DNA from: Actinomadura chibensis NBRC 106107
GTDB taxonomy: Bacteria > Actinomycetota > Actinomycetes > Streptosporangiales > Streptosporangiaceae
Assembly: GCF_001552135.1 (NCBI RefSeq)
Contig: NZ_BCQP01000041.1
Span: 1-64,000, forward strand
Direction: 5' to 3'
DNA length: 64,000 nucleotides
Every line of letters begins with the position of its first letter. The stretch's first letter is position 1. This document shows positions 48,163 to 56,308 of the stretch, piece by piece. The notes beneath the pieces are model-generated. The model saw nothing but the letters and a program-made list of their open reading frames with translations, had not been told where the DNA came from and did not search any database. The position numbers were made by a program, and so were the translations under genes.

Positions 48163-49953
48163 TCAGCAGGGGCCGTTGTCGGTCCAGACGTCTTGGGAGT
48201 TGTTGCCGGGGACGTCGCCGTGGGTCCACCATCTGGCGGTCCAGGTGTGGTCGTTGTAGGACACCTTCTGACCACCGGTGTAGGTCGCCGAGGCGTCCCA
48301 CGCGGTTTCGGCGCACGTCCCCGGGCCCGGGTTGCCGGTCTTCCACGGCACCTGGCTCGACCGGTAGAAGTCGACGCCCATGACCTGCCAGCGCGGCCCC
48401 TGCGCGGCCAGCCGCTGCCGGAAGGCGTTCCAGTTGTGGGTGGACTGCGGCGACCAGCCGAGTTCGGCGATGGCGGGCAGCCGGGGGAACGCCATGAACT
48501 CGATGTCGTCGATGTTCTGCAGGGTCTCCGACCACAGCGGCGCCTCGACGCCGGACACCTGCGACTCGCCCACGCCGGACAGGTGCGCTCCGGGGTTCCA
48601 CTCGTAGGCGGTCTGCACCTCGATGAAGCCCGCCCAGCTCAGCCCGAGACGCGTGCTGGAGTTGTACTTCATGTCGAGGTAGGACTTGTTGGCCGGTGAC
48701 ATGAGGATCTTGTTGCCGCGCTTCGCCGCCGCCTGGACGCCCGCGTGCGATGTCGCCGTCCCCCAATACTGCGGAATCGCCGAGGTGGGCGGGGTGGCGT
48801 TGACGATGTCGTGCCAGCCCATCGCGATCTTCCCCTGCTGCTGGACGAGCGGCAGCACCTTGTTGAGGAAGGTGACGTAGTCCTGCTGGGGCGTGGCGCT
48901 GGCCTCGTCGCCGCCGATGTGGAGGTAGGGGCCGGGGGTGAGCGCCGCGACCTCGCGGATGACGTCGGCGACGAACTTGTAGGTGACGTCCTTGCTGATG
49001 CAGAGCGAGCTGTAGCCGACCTCGATGTCGGTGCGGCGCGGCGGCGCGGTGTTGTTGCAGTTGAGTTCCGCGTACGAGGCCAGCGCGGCGTTCGTGTGGC
49101 CGGGCATGTCGATCTCGGGGACGACGGTGATACCGCGGCTCTGCGCGTACGCGACGATGTCCCGGTACTGGTCCTGCGTGTAGTACCCGCCGGGTGTGCC
49201 GCCGACTTCGAGCTCGCCGCCGTATGTCGCCAGCCGAGGCCAGCTGTTGATCTGAATGCGCCAGCCCTGGTCGTCGGTCAGATGCAGATGCAGATAGTTG
49301 ACCTTGTAGAGGGAGATCTCGTCTACGTACCGCTTGACCTCGTCGACGGTGAAGAAATGGCGGGCGACGTCGAGGTGGGCGCCGCGATAGGCGAACCGTG
49401 GATAGTCGATGATGCGGCCGCCGGGGATCTCCCACGGACCGGGTTGCGTGCTGGTGCTCTCGACCGCCGCGGGCAAAAGCTGCCGCAGCGTCTGCACCCC
49501 CGCGAACAGACCGGCGGGCTGGTTCGCCCGGACCACCACCGCGGCGGTCGAGACGTCCAGTTGGTAGCCCTGGTCGCCCACGCTCGGGTCGGCGCCGGTG
49601 AGCAGCAGCGATATGCCGTCGGCGGGCGTGGCGGGCGCGCTCTTGACCGGCAGCGGGTAGCCGGTCGACCGGCGCAGGAGGCCGGCGAGGTAGTCGCCCA
49701 CCCCGGCCGAACCGGGCTGGACATAGATCACCGTCCCGCTGGTGATCGTGTGGTCGGCGCCCGTGGCCGGCTCGGCCTTGACCGGCGCCGGAACCACGTC
49801 CTGCATGCTCGCGACCTGGGCGGCGGCGGGCGCCGGACGCGCGTCCGCGCGCACCGCCGGCCCCGCGCCGCCCACCGGCAGCACCAGCGCGGACAGGATG
49901 ACCAAGAACTGCTTGGAACGCGCTCGCGCGCGCGAAGGCTTGACGGACTTCAT
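48163..49953 (-). CDS. Secreted GH20 beta-N-acetylhexosaminidase with chitin-binding domain
   Basis: A 596-residue secreted enzyme. A twin-basic N-terminus and hydrophobic segment form the signal. The GH20b domain (DHTITSGTVIYVQPGSAGVG) precedes the catalytic barrel, where YRGAHLDVARHFFTVDEV and the Asp-Glu pair of LHIGGDEASATPQQ mark the active site. The last 45 residues (AWDASATYTGGQKVSYNDH, WWTHGDVPG) are a CBM5/12-type chitin-binding module. It should release N-acetylglucosamine from chitin oligomers. The upstream gap has only a weak half of a DasR-like site. Confidence 0.92.
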   Translation of the reverse strand: MKSVKPSRARARSKQFLVILSALVLPVGGAGPAVRADARPAPAAAQVASMQDVVPAPVKAEPATGADHTITSGTVIYVQPGSAGVGDYLAGLLRRSTGYPLPVKSAPATPADGISLLLTGADPSVGDQGYQLDVSTAAVVVRANQPAGLFAGVQTLRQLLPAAVESTSTQPGPWEIPGGRIIDYPRFAYRGAHLDVARHFFTVDEVKRYVDEISLYKVNYLHLHLTDDQGWRIQINSWPRLATYGGELEVGGTPGGYYTQDQYRDIVAYAQSRGITVVPEIDMPGHTNAALASYAELNCNNTAPPRRTDIEVGYSSLCISKDVTYKFVADVIREVAALTPGPYLHIGGDEASATPQQDYVTFLNKVLPLVQQQGKIAMGWHDIVNATPPTSAIPQYWGTATSHAGVQAAAKRGNKILMSPANKSYLDMKYNSSTRLGLSWAGFIEVQTAYEWNPGAHLSGVGESQVSGVEAPLWSETLQNIDDIEFMAFPRLPAIAELGWSPQSTHNWNAFRQRLAAQGPRWQVMGVDFYRSSQVPWKTGNPGPGTCAETAWDASATYTGGQKVSYNDHTWTARWWTHGDVPGNNSQDVWTDNGPC

Positions 49954-50082
49954 GGGAGCGGACCCTTCAGCGGCGGGGGAAAATTGAAAGGTTTGTTGCC
50001 AGTTAGACCGCTTCCCGTCCCTCTGTCAAGGGGGCGTCCACCCGCTGGACGACGGGCGCGCCGGTCGATATGCTCGCGGGCT

Positions 50083-50892
50083 TCAGTCGACCAGCGCGCC
50101 ACCGGACAGGTTGACGATCGTCCCGGTCACGACACCGGCTCGGTCTGAAGCCAGGAACGCCGCCGTCTCCGCTATCTCGGACAGCGTGGGAAGCCGCTTC
50201 AGCAGCGTCCCCTGCGCCAGCCCGCTTTCCAGAAATTCCTGCACCGACTGTCCCGTCGCTCCCGCTGTCGCCTCGAAAAGGTCCCTGGTGTAGGAACCCG
50301 CCGCCGGCGCGTCCACGACGGCATGCGGACGTATGCCGATGACCCGGATGCCGTCAGGCGCCAATTCCGCGGCCAGAACGCGGGAGAAAGCCTCCTTGCC
50401 GGCCGCGCTCACCGCGTGCCCCAGGATGCCGCCGATAGCCAGTTTGGAGCCCGGCTCCGACAAGGTCAGGATGACTCCCGGACGCCCGCGCCCCATATGC
50501 GGAGCCACGGCCTTGCTGGTGGTGAAAAGCGCCCGCAGAAAGCCGTCGATCGGCTGCATGAACTCTTCCAGCGACAGGTCGGCCAGCGATGTCCCCTGGT
50601 CGTGCATGACGCTGACGGCGTTGAGGGCGACGTCGATGCCCCCGGCCGTCGCCGCGACCGCGGCGGCGTGCTCCTCCACCGCCTGCTGATCCAGGACGTC
50701 GACTCGCGCGGTCTCGACCGTCCCGCCTTCCGCGGCGATGTCACGCGCTACGGCGTCGAGCTTCGCCTGGGTCCGCCCGGCGATGAAGACCCGCGCGCCC
50801 TCCCGGGCGAACACCCGCGCGACCGCGCCGCCGATGGCTCCCCCACCCCCATAGACCACGGCGTTCTTGCCCTCAAGTAGCAACCCACTCAT
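50083..50892 (-). CDS. SDR-fold protein with altered catalytic Tyr position
   Basis: A 269-residue SDR. The nucleotide site is VVYGGGGAIGGAVARVFARE near residue 12, and an NAVS segment stands in place of NNAG. At the Tyr-x3-Lys site the sequence is GHAVSAAGKEAF: four residues before the Lys is Ser, not Tyr. A VNLSGGA end is present. It may therefore bind NAD(P) but work by another mechanism, or not act as a dehydrogenase. It diverges from the HxlR-SCP2 regulator across an AT-rich dyad and is its likely target. Confidence 0.8.
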   Translation of the reverse strand: MSGLLLEGKNAVVYGGGGAIGGAVARVFAREGARVFIAGRTQAKLDAVARDIAAEGGTVETARVDVLDQQAVEEHAAAVAATAGGIDVALNAVSVMHDQGTSLADLSLEEFMQPIDGFLRALFTTSKAVAPHMGRGRPGVILTLSEPGSKLAIGGILGHAVSAAGKEAFSRVLAAELAPDGIRVIGIRPHAVVDAPAAGSYTRDLFEATAGATGQSVQEFLESGLAQGTLLKRLPTLSEIAETAAFLASDRAGVVTGTIVNLSGGALVD

Positions 50893-50963
50893 GTGTCCTC
50901 CCGTCCCCTAGCGGCCGTCGCCTCCTCCGGCACCACCGCTCGCAGCAAGAGAACCACAGTAGA

Positions 50964-50976
50964 TTGTTAAAAACAA
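50964..50976. promoter_or_regulatory. AT-rich dyad between the SDR and HxlR genes
   Basis: TTGTT-AAA-AACAA is a perfect dyad in an unusually AT-rich stretch, upstream of a TAGTTT -10-like box at 50990-50995. HxlR regulators commonly bind such AT-rich palindromes between divergent genes, so this is the probable operator for both directions. Confidence 0.5.
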
Positions 50977-51023
50977 CCAGACTCGCCTGTAGTTTAGGAT
51001 CGTGGGCGAAGAGGAGTGTGACC

Positions 51024-51707
51024 ATGCCGACCAGCCGCAGCTACCGGGACGCCTGCGGGATCGCGCGGGCCCTCGACGTCGTCGGGGAGCGCTGGGCCCT
51101 GCTGATCGTCCGCGAGCTGCTCTTGACGCCCCAACGGTTCTCCGAGCTGCGGAACGCTCTGCCCCACGTCAGCTCGAACGTCCTCGCCGACCGCCTCCGG
51201 GAACTCGAAAACAACGGAGTGATTCGTCACGGCCCGGCGGAGACCGAAGGCCCGAAGGCGTATCACCTGACCGATTGGGGCCGGAAACTGGAACCGATCG
51301 TGCGGTCCTTGGGCGAGTGGGGGACTGACGCGCCAGAGCCCCCCGAGCCGTCCGCGCTCAGCGCCAGCTCAGTCCTGATCTTCCTGGAGGACGCCGCCCG
51401 GCCCGACCCCAAGGCCCCGCCCACGGTCTGCCGCCTGGACCTCGGAGGACGAACGTGGACGGTCCGCCTGGCGGACGGCCGCCTCCAAGTACAGCCCGGG
51501 GAGACCACAAAAGCGGACGCCTCACTCCGAGCAGACCCCAAGACGCTCAGCACCCTCCTAGCCGACCCGTCCACCCTCGAACCCGCCTGCGCCAACGGCA
51601 GCATCGCCGTAGTAGGCGACCTATCAGCCATCCACCGCCTCCTAAACGCAGTCACCCCCGACGATCCTGCCCGCGCGGAGCCGGTGCGGCTGTCACGAGA
51701 CAAGTGA
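51024..51707 (+). CDS. HxlR-type regulator fused to an SCP2-like sterol carrier domain
   Basis: A 227-residue protein. Residues 1-100 are an HxlR winged helix (SYRDACGIARALDVVGERWA, LLIVRELLLTPQRFSELRNA, LPHVSSNVLADRLRELENNG). Residues 130-220 resemble an SCP2 domain (TVCRLDLGGRTWTVRLADGR followed by LQVQPGETTKADASLRADP). This fusion is seen in other actinomycetes and suggests a hydrophobic ligand. The ATG at 51024 has GAGGAG eight bases upstream. The gene ends before a strong bidirectional hairpin. Confidence 0.87.
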   Translation: MPTSRSYRDACGIARALDVVGERWALLIVRELLLTPQRFSELRNALPHVSSNVLADRLRELENNGVIRHGPAETEGPKAYHLTDWGRKLEPIVRSLGEWGTDAPEPPEPSALSASSVLIFLEDAARPDPKAPPTVCRLDLGGRTWTVRLADGRLQVQPGETTKADASLRADPKTLSTLLADPSTLEPACANGSIAVVGDLSAIHRLLNAVTPDDPARAEPVRLSRDK

Positions 51708-51708
51708 G

Positions 51709-51739
51709 AAGGCCCGGGAGCCATAGGCTTCCGGGCCTT
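51709..51739. terminator. Bidirectional hairpin terminator
   Basis: AAGGCCCGGGAGCC (51709-51722) and GGCTTCCGGGCCTT (51726-51739) pair over 14 positions, one of them G-T, around an ATA loop. It starts one base after the HxlR gene's stop and serves the convergent gene at 51759 as well. Confidence 0.88.
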
Positions 51740-51758
51740 CACGATCCACAAGCGCGGC

Positions 51759-52169
51759 TTAAGTGGGATTTGTAATCAGATACCAGGCGCCATCCCGTTT
51801 GGCCGTGTCGAGCGCCTCTGTGTAAGGGCCCGCGTTCGAGGTTCCGATGATCTTCACCTGGGCCATGTCGGGACCGAACTCCTGTACCACGTCCATTCGG
51901 GTCACCCGGATCTTCTTTCCTCCGTACTTGGACAAGAGGGCGTTGATCTCATTCTTTGCCTGCGAGCGATCGCTCGGATAGTACAGTTTCTTCAGTCCAT
52001 CCGAATCGCGATCATTCAGCGTCTGGACGTAGGATCTGGCTATGGCTCGCGGGTTGGAGGCGCCTCCCTTGTCCGGCCAGAGCCAGACGGCGAGGGCGGC
52101 AACGACGATCACCAGGGCGCCGACCGCGAGAATTAGCCATAATGCGGACCGCCGTACCTTGGACGCCAT
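51759..52169 (-). CDS. Small membrane-anchored protein (DUF4878-like)
   Basis: A 136-residue protein. The ATG at 52169 has GGAG five bases upstream. After KVRRSAL comes a single helix (WLILAVGALVIVVAALAVWL), then an extracellular domain with SNPRAIARSYVQTLNDRDSD and a C-terminal RDGAWYLITNP. This is the shape of DUF4878/NTF2-like anchored lipoprotein-type domains. No enzyme motif is seen. It lies 23 bases downstream of the amidase-domain gene on the same strand and may be cotranscribed with it. Confidence 0.65.
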   Translation of the reverse strand: MASKVRRSALWLILAVGALVIVVAALAVWLWPDKGGASNPRAIARSYVQTLNDRDSDGLKKLYYPSDRSQAKNEINALLSKYGGKKIRVTRMDVVQEFGPDMAQVKIIGTSNAGPYTEALDTAKRDGAWYLITNPT

Positions 52170-52192
52170 TTGCGCTCCGATCTTCGGATTGG

Positions 52193-53350
52193 TCAGAAGA
52201 CGCCGCGCGGGTACCACCGCGCCTTCGGGTACGTCTTGAGGAGCTTATCCAGGGATGCGTGCTGACGATCGTTGGTGTGATAGTTCAGCAGCCGATCGCC
52301 GTTGGACTTCCAGCCCACGACGACCGTCGTGTGATCCTTGCCCCCGCCATCCCAGTCTATCTGGATCACGTCGGAAGGGATCGTGCTCCAGACGCTGGCC
52401 AGGGACAGTGTGCGGTAGGACCAGAATCTGCCCCAGTTGGCCGCGGCGGCCCAGGTGAAGCTGGTGCTCTTCTTGGTAGGGCCGTAGAACCACATTTTGT
52501 CGTTCCTGCGATTCTTGGCCCCCGAGCCGACCATTTTCTTGCCTCCGTGCCTCAATGCCTGGGAGACGAAGTTCGTACAGTCCTGGTCGTAGCGCCGGTA
52601 CGCCCGGTTGTAGTTGTAGACATACTTCTCGGCGTACCAGATGATGTGCTTGTTCTGGGGGCGACTTCGCTGCCGCTGGGGTTCTCCAGGTTGAACGTCG
52701 GCGGTAAGCGCTCCGGTAGACGGCCTGGTGGTGGACGCCGGCCTCTCATCATCGGTACCGGTCACCTGTGGCTCCGCGACTGGTTGCGGATCACCGACCT
52801 GAACGGGAACGGGTACGCCTCCCGTGGGCGCCGTGACCGTATCGAGAAGCCACGCGTCGCCGACGTAGCGGAACGTCAGCGTCTGCGGCAGGCGGTACGA
52901 CTCCCAGTCGTAGCCGCGCGCCCGGTCGGCCTCACTGACCTTCAGGGAGTAGAGCGTGGTGAACTCACTGACATTGAACGTCGCGACATTGCCCGTGACC
53001 GCGAGCTTTCCCGGAGTCACCTTGGTCACGGCGTGCGAATAGCCGCCGTCGAGGGCTTCACGCCTCAGGAGTTCTCGATTTTCGGCGAGTCGCGCGCTCT
53101 CCCAGGCGCGACGACGCTGGAGTGCGCCAGTCAGGGCACGCGTGCTGACCTGCACTTTGGTGGTAGGCCGTAAGGTTAACTGATCGGCTCTGCTCTGCAT
53201 GTACGCCTGGGCAAGCTCGGTCAGTTGCGTCTTCACCGGCGCCGGCGCAGATGTGCTTGCTTCCCCCGGTGCCGCGGTGGCGGGAACCCCGTTGAGTGAT
53301 GCGGCGATCGCGGCCCCCGCGACTGCGGTGATCGCAGCCCAGCGAGTCAT
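52193..53350 (-). CDS. Secreted amidase-domain (Amidase_6) protein
   Basis: A 385-residue exported protein. The ATG at 53350, with GGAGG eight bases upstream, opens a Sec signal (TRWAAITAVAGAAIAASLNG, then ATA-A). The N-terminal half is a helical/beta region of unknown role. After a Pro/Thr linker the C-terminal domain has the catalytic-like YDQDCTNFVSQALRHGG, with a Cys followed by TNFVSQ, the His in KDHTTVVVG and NYHTND. These are the hallmarks of Amidase_6, an NlpC/CHAP-like fold thought to cut cell-wall amide bonds. Confidence 0.85.
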   Translation of the reverse strand: MTRWAAITAVAGAAIAASLNGVPATAAPGEASTSAPAPVKTQLTELAQAYMQSRADQLTLRPTTKVQVSTRALTGALQRRRAWESARLAENRELLRREALDGGYSHAVTKVTPGKLAVTGNVATFNVSEFTTLYSLKVSEADRARGYDWESYRLPQTLTFRYVGDAWLLDTVTAPTGGVPVPVQVGDPQPVAEPQVTGTDDERPASTTRPSTGALTADVQPGEPQRQRSRPQNKHIIWYAEKYVYNYNRAYRRYDQDCTNFVSQALRHGGKKMVGSGAKNRRNDKMWFYGPTKKSTSFTWAAAANWGRFWSYRTLSLASVWSTIPSDVIQIDWDGGGKDHTTVVVGWKSNGDRLLNYHTNDRQHASLDKLLKTYPKARWYPRGVF

Positions 53351-53661
53351 CAATCCATCCTCCGTGGATCTCTGGCTTCCGCGCATTTGGTGCGGGGTGA
53401 CGCGGGCTGACACGGACACTAACCAACCATTTGGCTACATTGTCATGTGACCCAGGTCTCACATCCCGTGCCACCTTGGCCTCGACAACGGACCGGTGGC
53501 CGACATCGGACATCGCCGGCCCGGCTGCACGATAAATCGGTACGCGAATTCAAGGGTTTTGTGCGGTACCGGGCAGCAGTTGAGGTTGTGAAGGTCGTTG
53601 GCCTTGGCCGTTCACTGGAGGCATACGGGCTCTGGTCGTTTCTGCGGCCAGGCAGGGGTGA
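53351..53661. other. Intergenic region without a convincing gene
   Basis: Between the amidase gene start and the zinc locus. On the minus strand a TGACAA/TAGTGT pair with an 18-base spacer near 53385-53420 could be the amidase promoter. A 74-codon plus-strand frame from 53447 lacks a ribosome-binding site, has no recognisable motif and runs into the next gene, so I do not call it. Confidence 0.4.
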
Positions 53662-54417
53662 TCACTCGTAGGGGTTCTTGGGCTTTTTGATCCGATCGAG
53701 GGAGTGGCCGCTTAGCTCCTGGACGACTGTGCGCTTCGTGCCGGGCGGCGGTGGCTTCCAGACGCCGACTACCTGGACCCAGGAGTCGGCGGGGGGCTGG
53801 GGGAGACCGCGCACGATCACCGGGAACGGGACGGCGTCGCCCGCGCAGCAGGCGATCTTGAGCCGGGTGAGCTGCCAGCCGCCCTTCCCGGTCGCGGTCA
53901 CGAAGCCGGTCAGCCGGACCGGGACGCCCTCGAATCGCGCGGGATCGCCCGTCTGTGCCTCGTAGGCGCGGCCGATGAACTCGCCCATCGTCATCGTGAC
54001 CGGCGCGCCGTTCGCGGGCAGCGGCCGGTACCCCGAGGTCGGCGCGGCGGGCGGCGGCGCCGCGCGGCCGGTGTCGCGGGCGGCGGTGAACGAGCCGAGC
54101 GCGGGTGGGGCGATCACGAAGACGGCCAGCACGGGGAGGCAGAGCAGCCAGCCCGTCCTCGGGCCGTGTGAATGATCGTGACCGTGGTCCAGATCGCCGT
54201 TCTCTTGTGCGCTCCCGGGGATGTGTGTGTCTGCGGTGGGGCGCCAGTCCCGGCGTAGACCGGCGGCGCCCAGTAGCAGGAGGGTCAGCGCCGCGGGGAC
54301 CAGCAGGAGCCGGAAGCCGGGCCGGACGTAGTTGACGTACTCGCCGCTGCCCAGGGTGATCCACAACACCGTGGCGGCGATCAGGATCAGCAGCAGGTTC
54401 TGCGCGGCTCTGCTCAC
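53662..54417 (-). CDS. TIGR03943 family putative permease subunit
   Basis: A 251-residue membrane protein. Two N-terminal helices (LLLILIAATVLWITLG, FRLLLVPAALTLLLLGAAGL) are followed by a His-rich loop DHGHDHSHG, another helix, then an extracytoplasmic domain with RLKIACCAGDAVPFPVIVRG. This is the partner of the COG0701 permease in many bacteria, usually under Zur control. The histidine loop suggests metal binding. GTG start overlapping the permease stop. Confidence 0.85.
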   Translation of the reverse strand: MSRAAQNLLLILIAATVLWITLGSGEYVNYVRPGFRLLLVPAALTLLLLGAAGLRRDWRPTADTHIPGSAQENGDLDHGHDHSHGPRTGWLLCLPVLAVFVIAPPALGSFTAARDTGRAAPPPAAPTSGYRPLPANGAPVTMTMGEFIGRAYEAQTGDPARFEGVPVRLTGFVTATGKGGWQLTRLKIACCAGDAVPFPVIVRGLPQPPADSWVQVVGVWKPPPPGTKRTVVQELSGHSLDRIKKPKNPYE

Positions 54418-55451
54418 AGCAGCCCTCCCGTGACCGCGCTGATCCCGACGGCCAGACAGAAGGTCAGGGGGATGAAGCGGACGGCGAAGCGGCGGCCGAA
54501 GAAGCCCGCCTGCAGGGCGATCAGCTTCAGGTCCACCATCGGCCCCACCACCAGGAACGCCAGCCGCGCCGTGGTGGAGAACTGCGTCAGGCTGGCCGCC
54601 ACGAACGCGTCGGCCTCTGAGCAGATGGACATCAGCACCGCGAGCAGCGCCAGCAGCAGCACCGACGCGACCGGAATACCGGCGACCGCGGTCACCCATT
54701 CGGCGGGCACCACGACGTTGATGGCGGCGGCCGCCGCGGCGCCGACCACCAGGAAGCCTCCGGCGTGCATGATGTCGTGCCGCATGGCCTGCCGGAAAGC
54801 CTCCAGGCGTCCGGCCGTCCCGTGGGCGTCCGGCCGGGACGGAACCCTGATCCACTCGCCCTTGCCCAGCATCAGCCACGCCCACCCGGCCAGTACGGCC
54901 ACCAGCAGGGACGCGACGAACCGGCCGACGACCATCTCCGGCTTCCCGGGGAAGGCGACGGCGGTGGCGACCAGCACGATCGGGTTGATCGCGGGGGCGG
55001 CGAGCAGGAAGGTCAGCGCGGCGGCCGGAGCCACCCCGCGCGCCATCAACCCGCCCGCGACCGGTACCGACGCGCATTCGCAGCCCGGCAGGACCGCGCC
55101 CATGGCCCCGGCGAACGGCACCGCCGCCCCCGGTCGGCGCGGCAGCACCCGGCGCCACACCGACGCCGGGACGAACGTGGTGATCGTGGCCGACAGCGCG
55201 ACCCCGAACACCAGGAACGGCAGCGCCTGCACGCACACCGCCACGAAGATCGTCGCCCACGCGTCCAGCTCGCGTGCGCCGACGGCCGGAGCGACCCAGA
55301 CCCGGCCGGCCGCCAGCCCGGCCGCCAGGAGACCGAACGCCCACGCGGCACGGGTGCCGGGCGCGGCCGGACCGCGTCGTCCCCAGTCCGTGGGCGGGAG
55401 CAGGTCGTCCTCGGCCGCGCGAAGGCCGACATGGTCGCTCATGCCGGTCAT
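54414..55451 (-). CDS. COG0701 (DUF318) permease
   Basis: A 345-residue membrane protein of about eight helices. The family signature is PGCECASVPVAGGLMARGVA, with cysteine and polar residues in the membrane, and the second repeat is SICSEADAFVAASL. I use the ATG at 55451, with one three codons later possible. No transport substrate is proven, but in several genomes the pair with TIGR03943 proteins lies with Zur and zinc genes. Here it follows zur on the same strand with 92 bases between. Confidence 0.85.
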   Translation of the reverse strand: MTGMSDHVGLRAAEDDLLPPTDWGRRGPAAPGTRAAWAFGLLAAGLAAGRVWVAPAVGARELDAWATIFVAVCVQALPFLVFGVALSATITTFVPASVWRRVLPRRPGAAVPFAGAMGAVLPGCECASVPVAGGLMARGVAPAAALTFLLAAPAINPIVLVATAVAFPGKPEMVVGRFVASLLVAVLAGWAWLMLGKGEWIRVPSRPDAHGTAGRLEAFRQAMRHDIMHAGGFLVVGAAAAAAINVVVPAEWVTAVAGIPVASVLLLALLAVLMSICSEADAFVAASLTQFSTTARLAFLVVGPMVDLKLIALQAGFFGRRFAVRFIPLTFCLAVGISAVTGGLL

Positions 55452-55543
55452 CGTTCCAGAGGGATGCCAGGAGACTCCGGCGCCTGCGACCATTCGTGAT
55501 CGCTCCCGTGTGGCCGACCCGCCGTGCCGGCCGGCGAGGTCGG

Positions 55544-55993
55544 CTAGGTCGACGCGCAGTCGCGGCACCGGCCGAAGATCTCCACGGTGTGGTTGATCTC
55601 GGTGAAGCCCGCCTCGGCGGCGACGTGCTCGGCCCAGCGTTCGATCGCGGGTCCTTCCACCTCGACGCTGTGCCCGCATGAGCGGCAGGTCACGTGGTGG
55701 TGATGGGTGCTGGTCCGGCAGCGCCGGTAGAGGGTCTCGCCGGACTCGTCGCGGAGCGCGTCGACCACGCCGTCCTGGCTGAGCACCTGGAGATGGCGGT
55801 AGACGGTGGTCAGCCCGATGCCCTCACCGCGGCGTCGCAGCTCACTGTGGATGTCCGTGGCGCTGCGGAACTCGGACAGGTCCGCCAGCACCCGGGAGAG
55901 GGCGGCGGCCTGCTGCGTGCCCCGCACCCGCGTTCCGCCGCGGGACGCAGGGGCGGCCTGCCGTGTCGGGTGGCGGGAAGCATGGGAAGTCAT
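55544..55993 (-). CDS. zur: Zinc uptake regulator (Fur family)
   Basis: A 149-residue Fur-family repressor. The HTH region is FRSATDIHSELRRRGEGIGL and TTVYRHLQVLSQDGVVDALR. The metal-binding half has STHHHHVTCRSCG and a final GRCRDC, giving the two Cys-x2-Cys pairs of the structural zinc site. Its position between the permease pair and a metal ABC importer, with two Zur-box-like sites ahead of the importer, supports Zur rather than Fur. Zinc-loaded Zur would repress both sides. Confidence 0.9.
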   Translation of the reverse strand: MTSHASRHPTRQAAPASRGGTRVRGTQQAAALSRVLADLSEFRSATDIHSELRRRGEGIGLTTVYRHLQVLSQDGVVDALRDESGETLYRRCRTSTHHHHVTCRSCGHSVEVEGPAIERWAEHVAAEAGFTEINHTVEIFGRCRDCAST

Positions 55994-56308
55994 GGGAGCT
56001 GCTCCGGCCGATTGACGGTCCGATCTTCACTTTTTCACATGGTACCAACCGGTTGGATCATCGCTTCGGCCCCGCGGGCGGCGGCCGCACAGACCGTGCG
56101 GTTCGATCCGGCCCGGAATCGGACGTGGCCCGGCGGCGAGGTGCTCCCGGACGTCGCCGCATCGGCGGCGCACCAGGTGGCGGGCCCCGCCGTCGCGGAC
56201 GAAGACGTGCAGGAGCCCGGTATGGGCACATGTCGGGATTGACAATCATTTCCGATAAGACGAACATGGGATCGGTTTTCATTTCTGATCAACCCGCGGG
56301 GGGACACG
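55994..56308. other. Divergent regulatory region of the zinc locus
   Basis: A 315-base gap between the start of zur and the metal importer. The half next to the importer is markedly AT-richer than the rest and holds the two Zur-box-like sites. No gene is supported; a plus-strand frame through the zur gene and this gap is antisense to zur and has no family features. Confidence 0.5.
56240..56281. promoter_or_regulatory. Two Zur-box-like sites before the metal importer
   Basis: TGACAATCATTTCCG (56240-56254) and TGGGATCGGTTTTCA (56267-56281) each resemble the actinomycete Zur box (TGAAAATCATTTTCA type), with the AATCATTT and CGGTTTTCA halves best conserved. They are 27 bases apart, start to start, and end 27 bases before the importer start. 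Confidence 0.6.

Noticed and set aside
50003..50012. A DasR-like (dre) half-site, TTAGACCGCT, upstream of the GH20 gene
   Set aside because: Only one half matches the TGGTCTAGACCA consensus. DasR control of a chitin gene is biologically sensible, but the sequence does not support a full site.
53447..53671. A 74-codon plus-strand frame in the gap before the zinc locus
   Set aside because: No ribosome-binding site, no family motif, and it runs into the opposite-strand gene. High-GC DNA yields such frames by chance.
55694..56242. A 182-codon plus-strand frame across the zur gene and its upstream region
   Set aside because: It is antisense to zur, which has the full Fur-family metal and DNA-binding motifs, and it contains no domain of its own.
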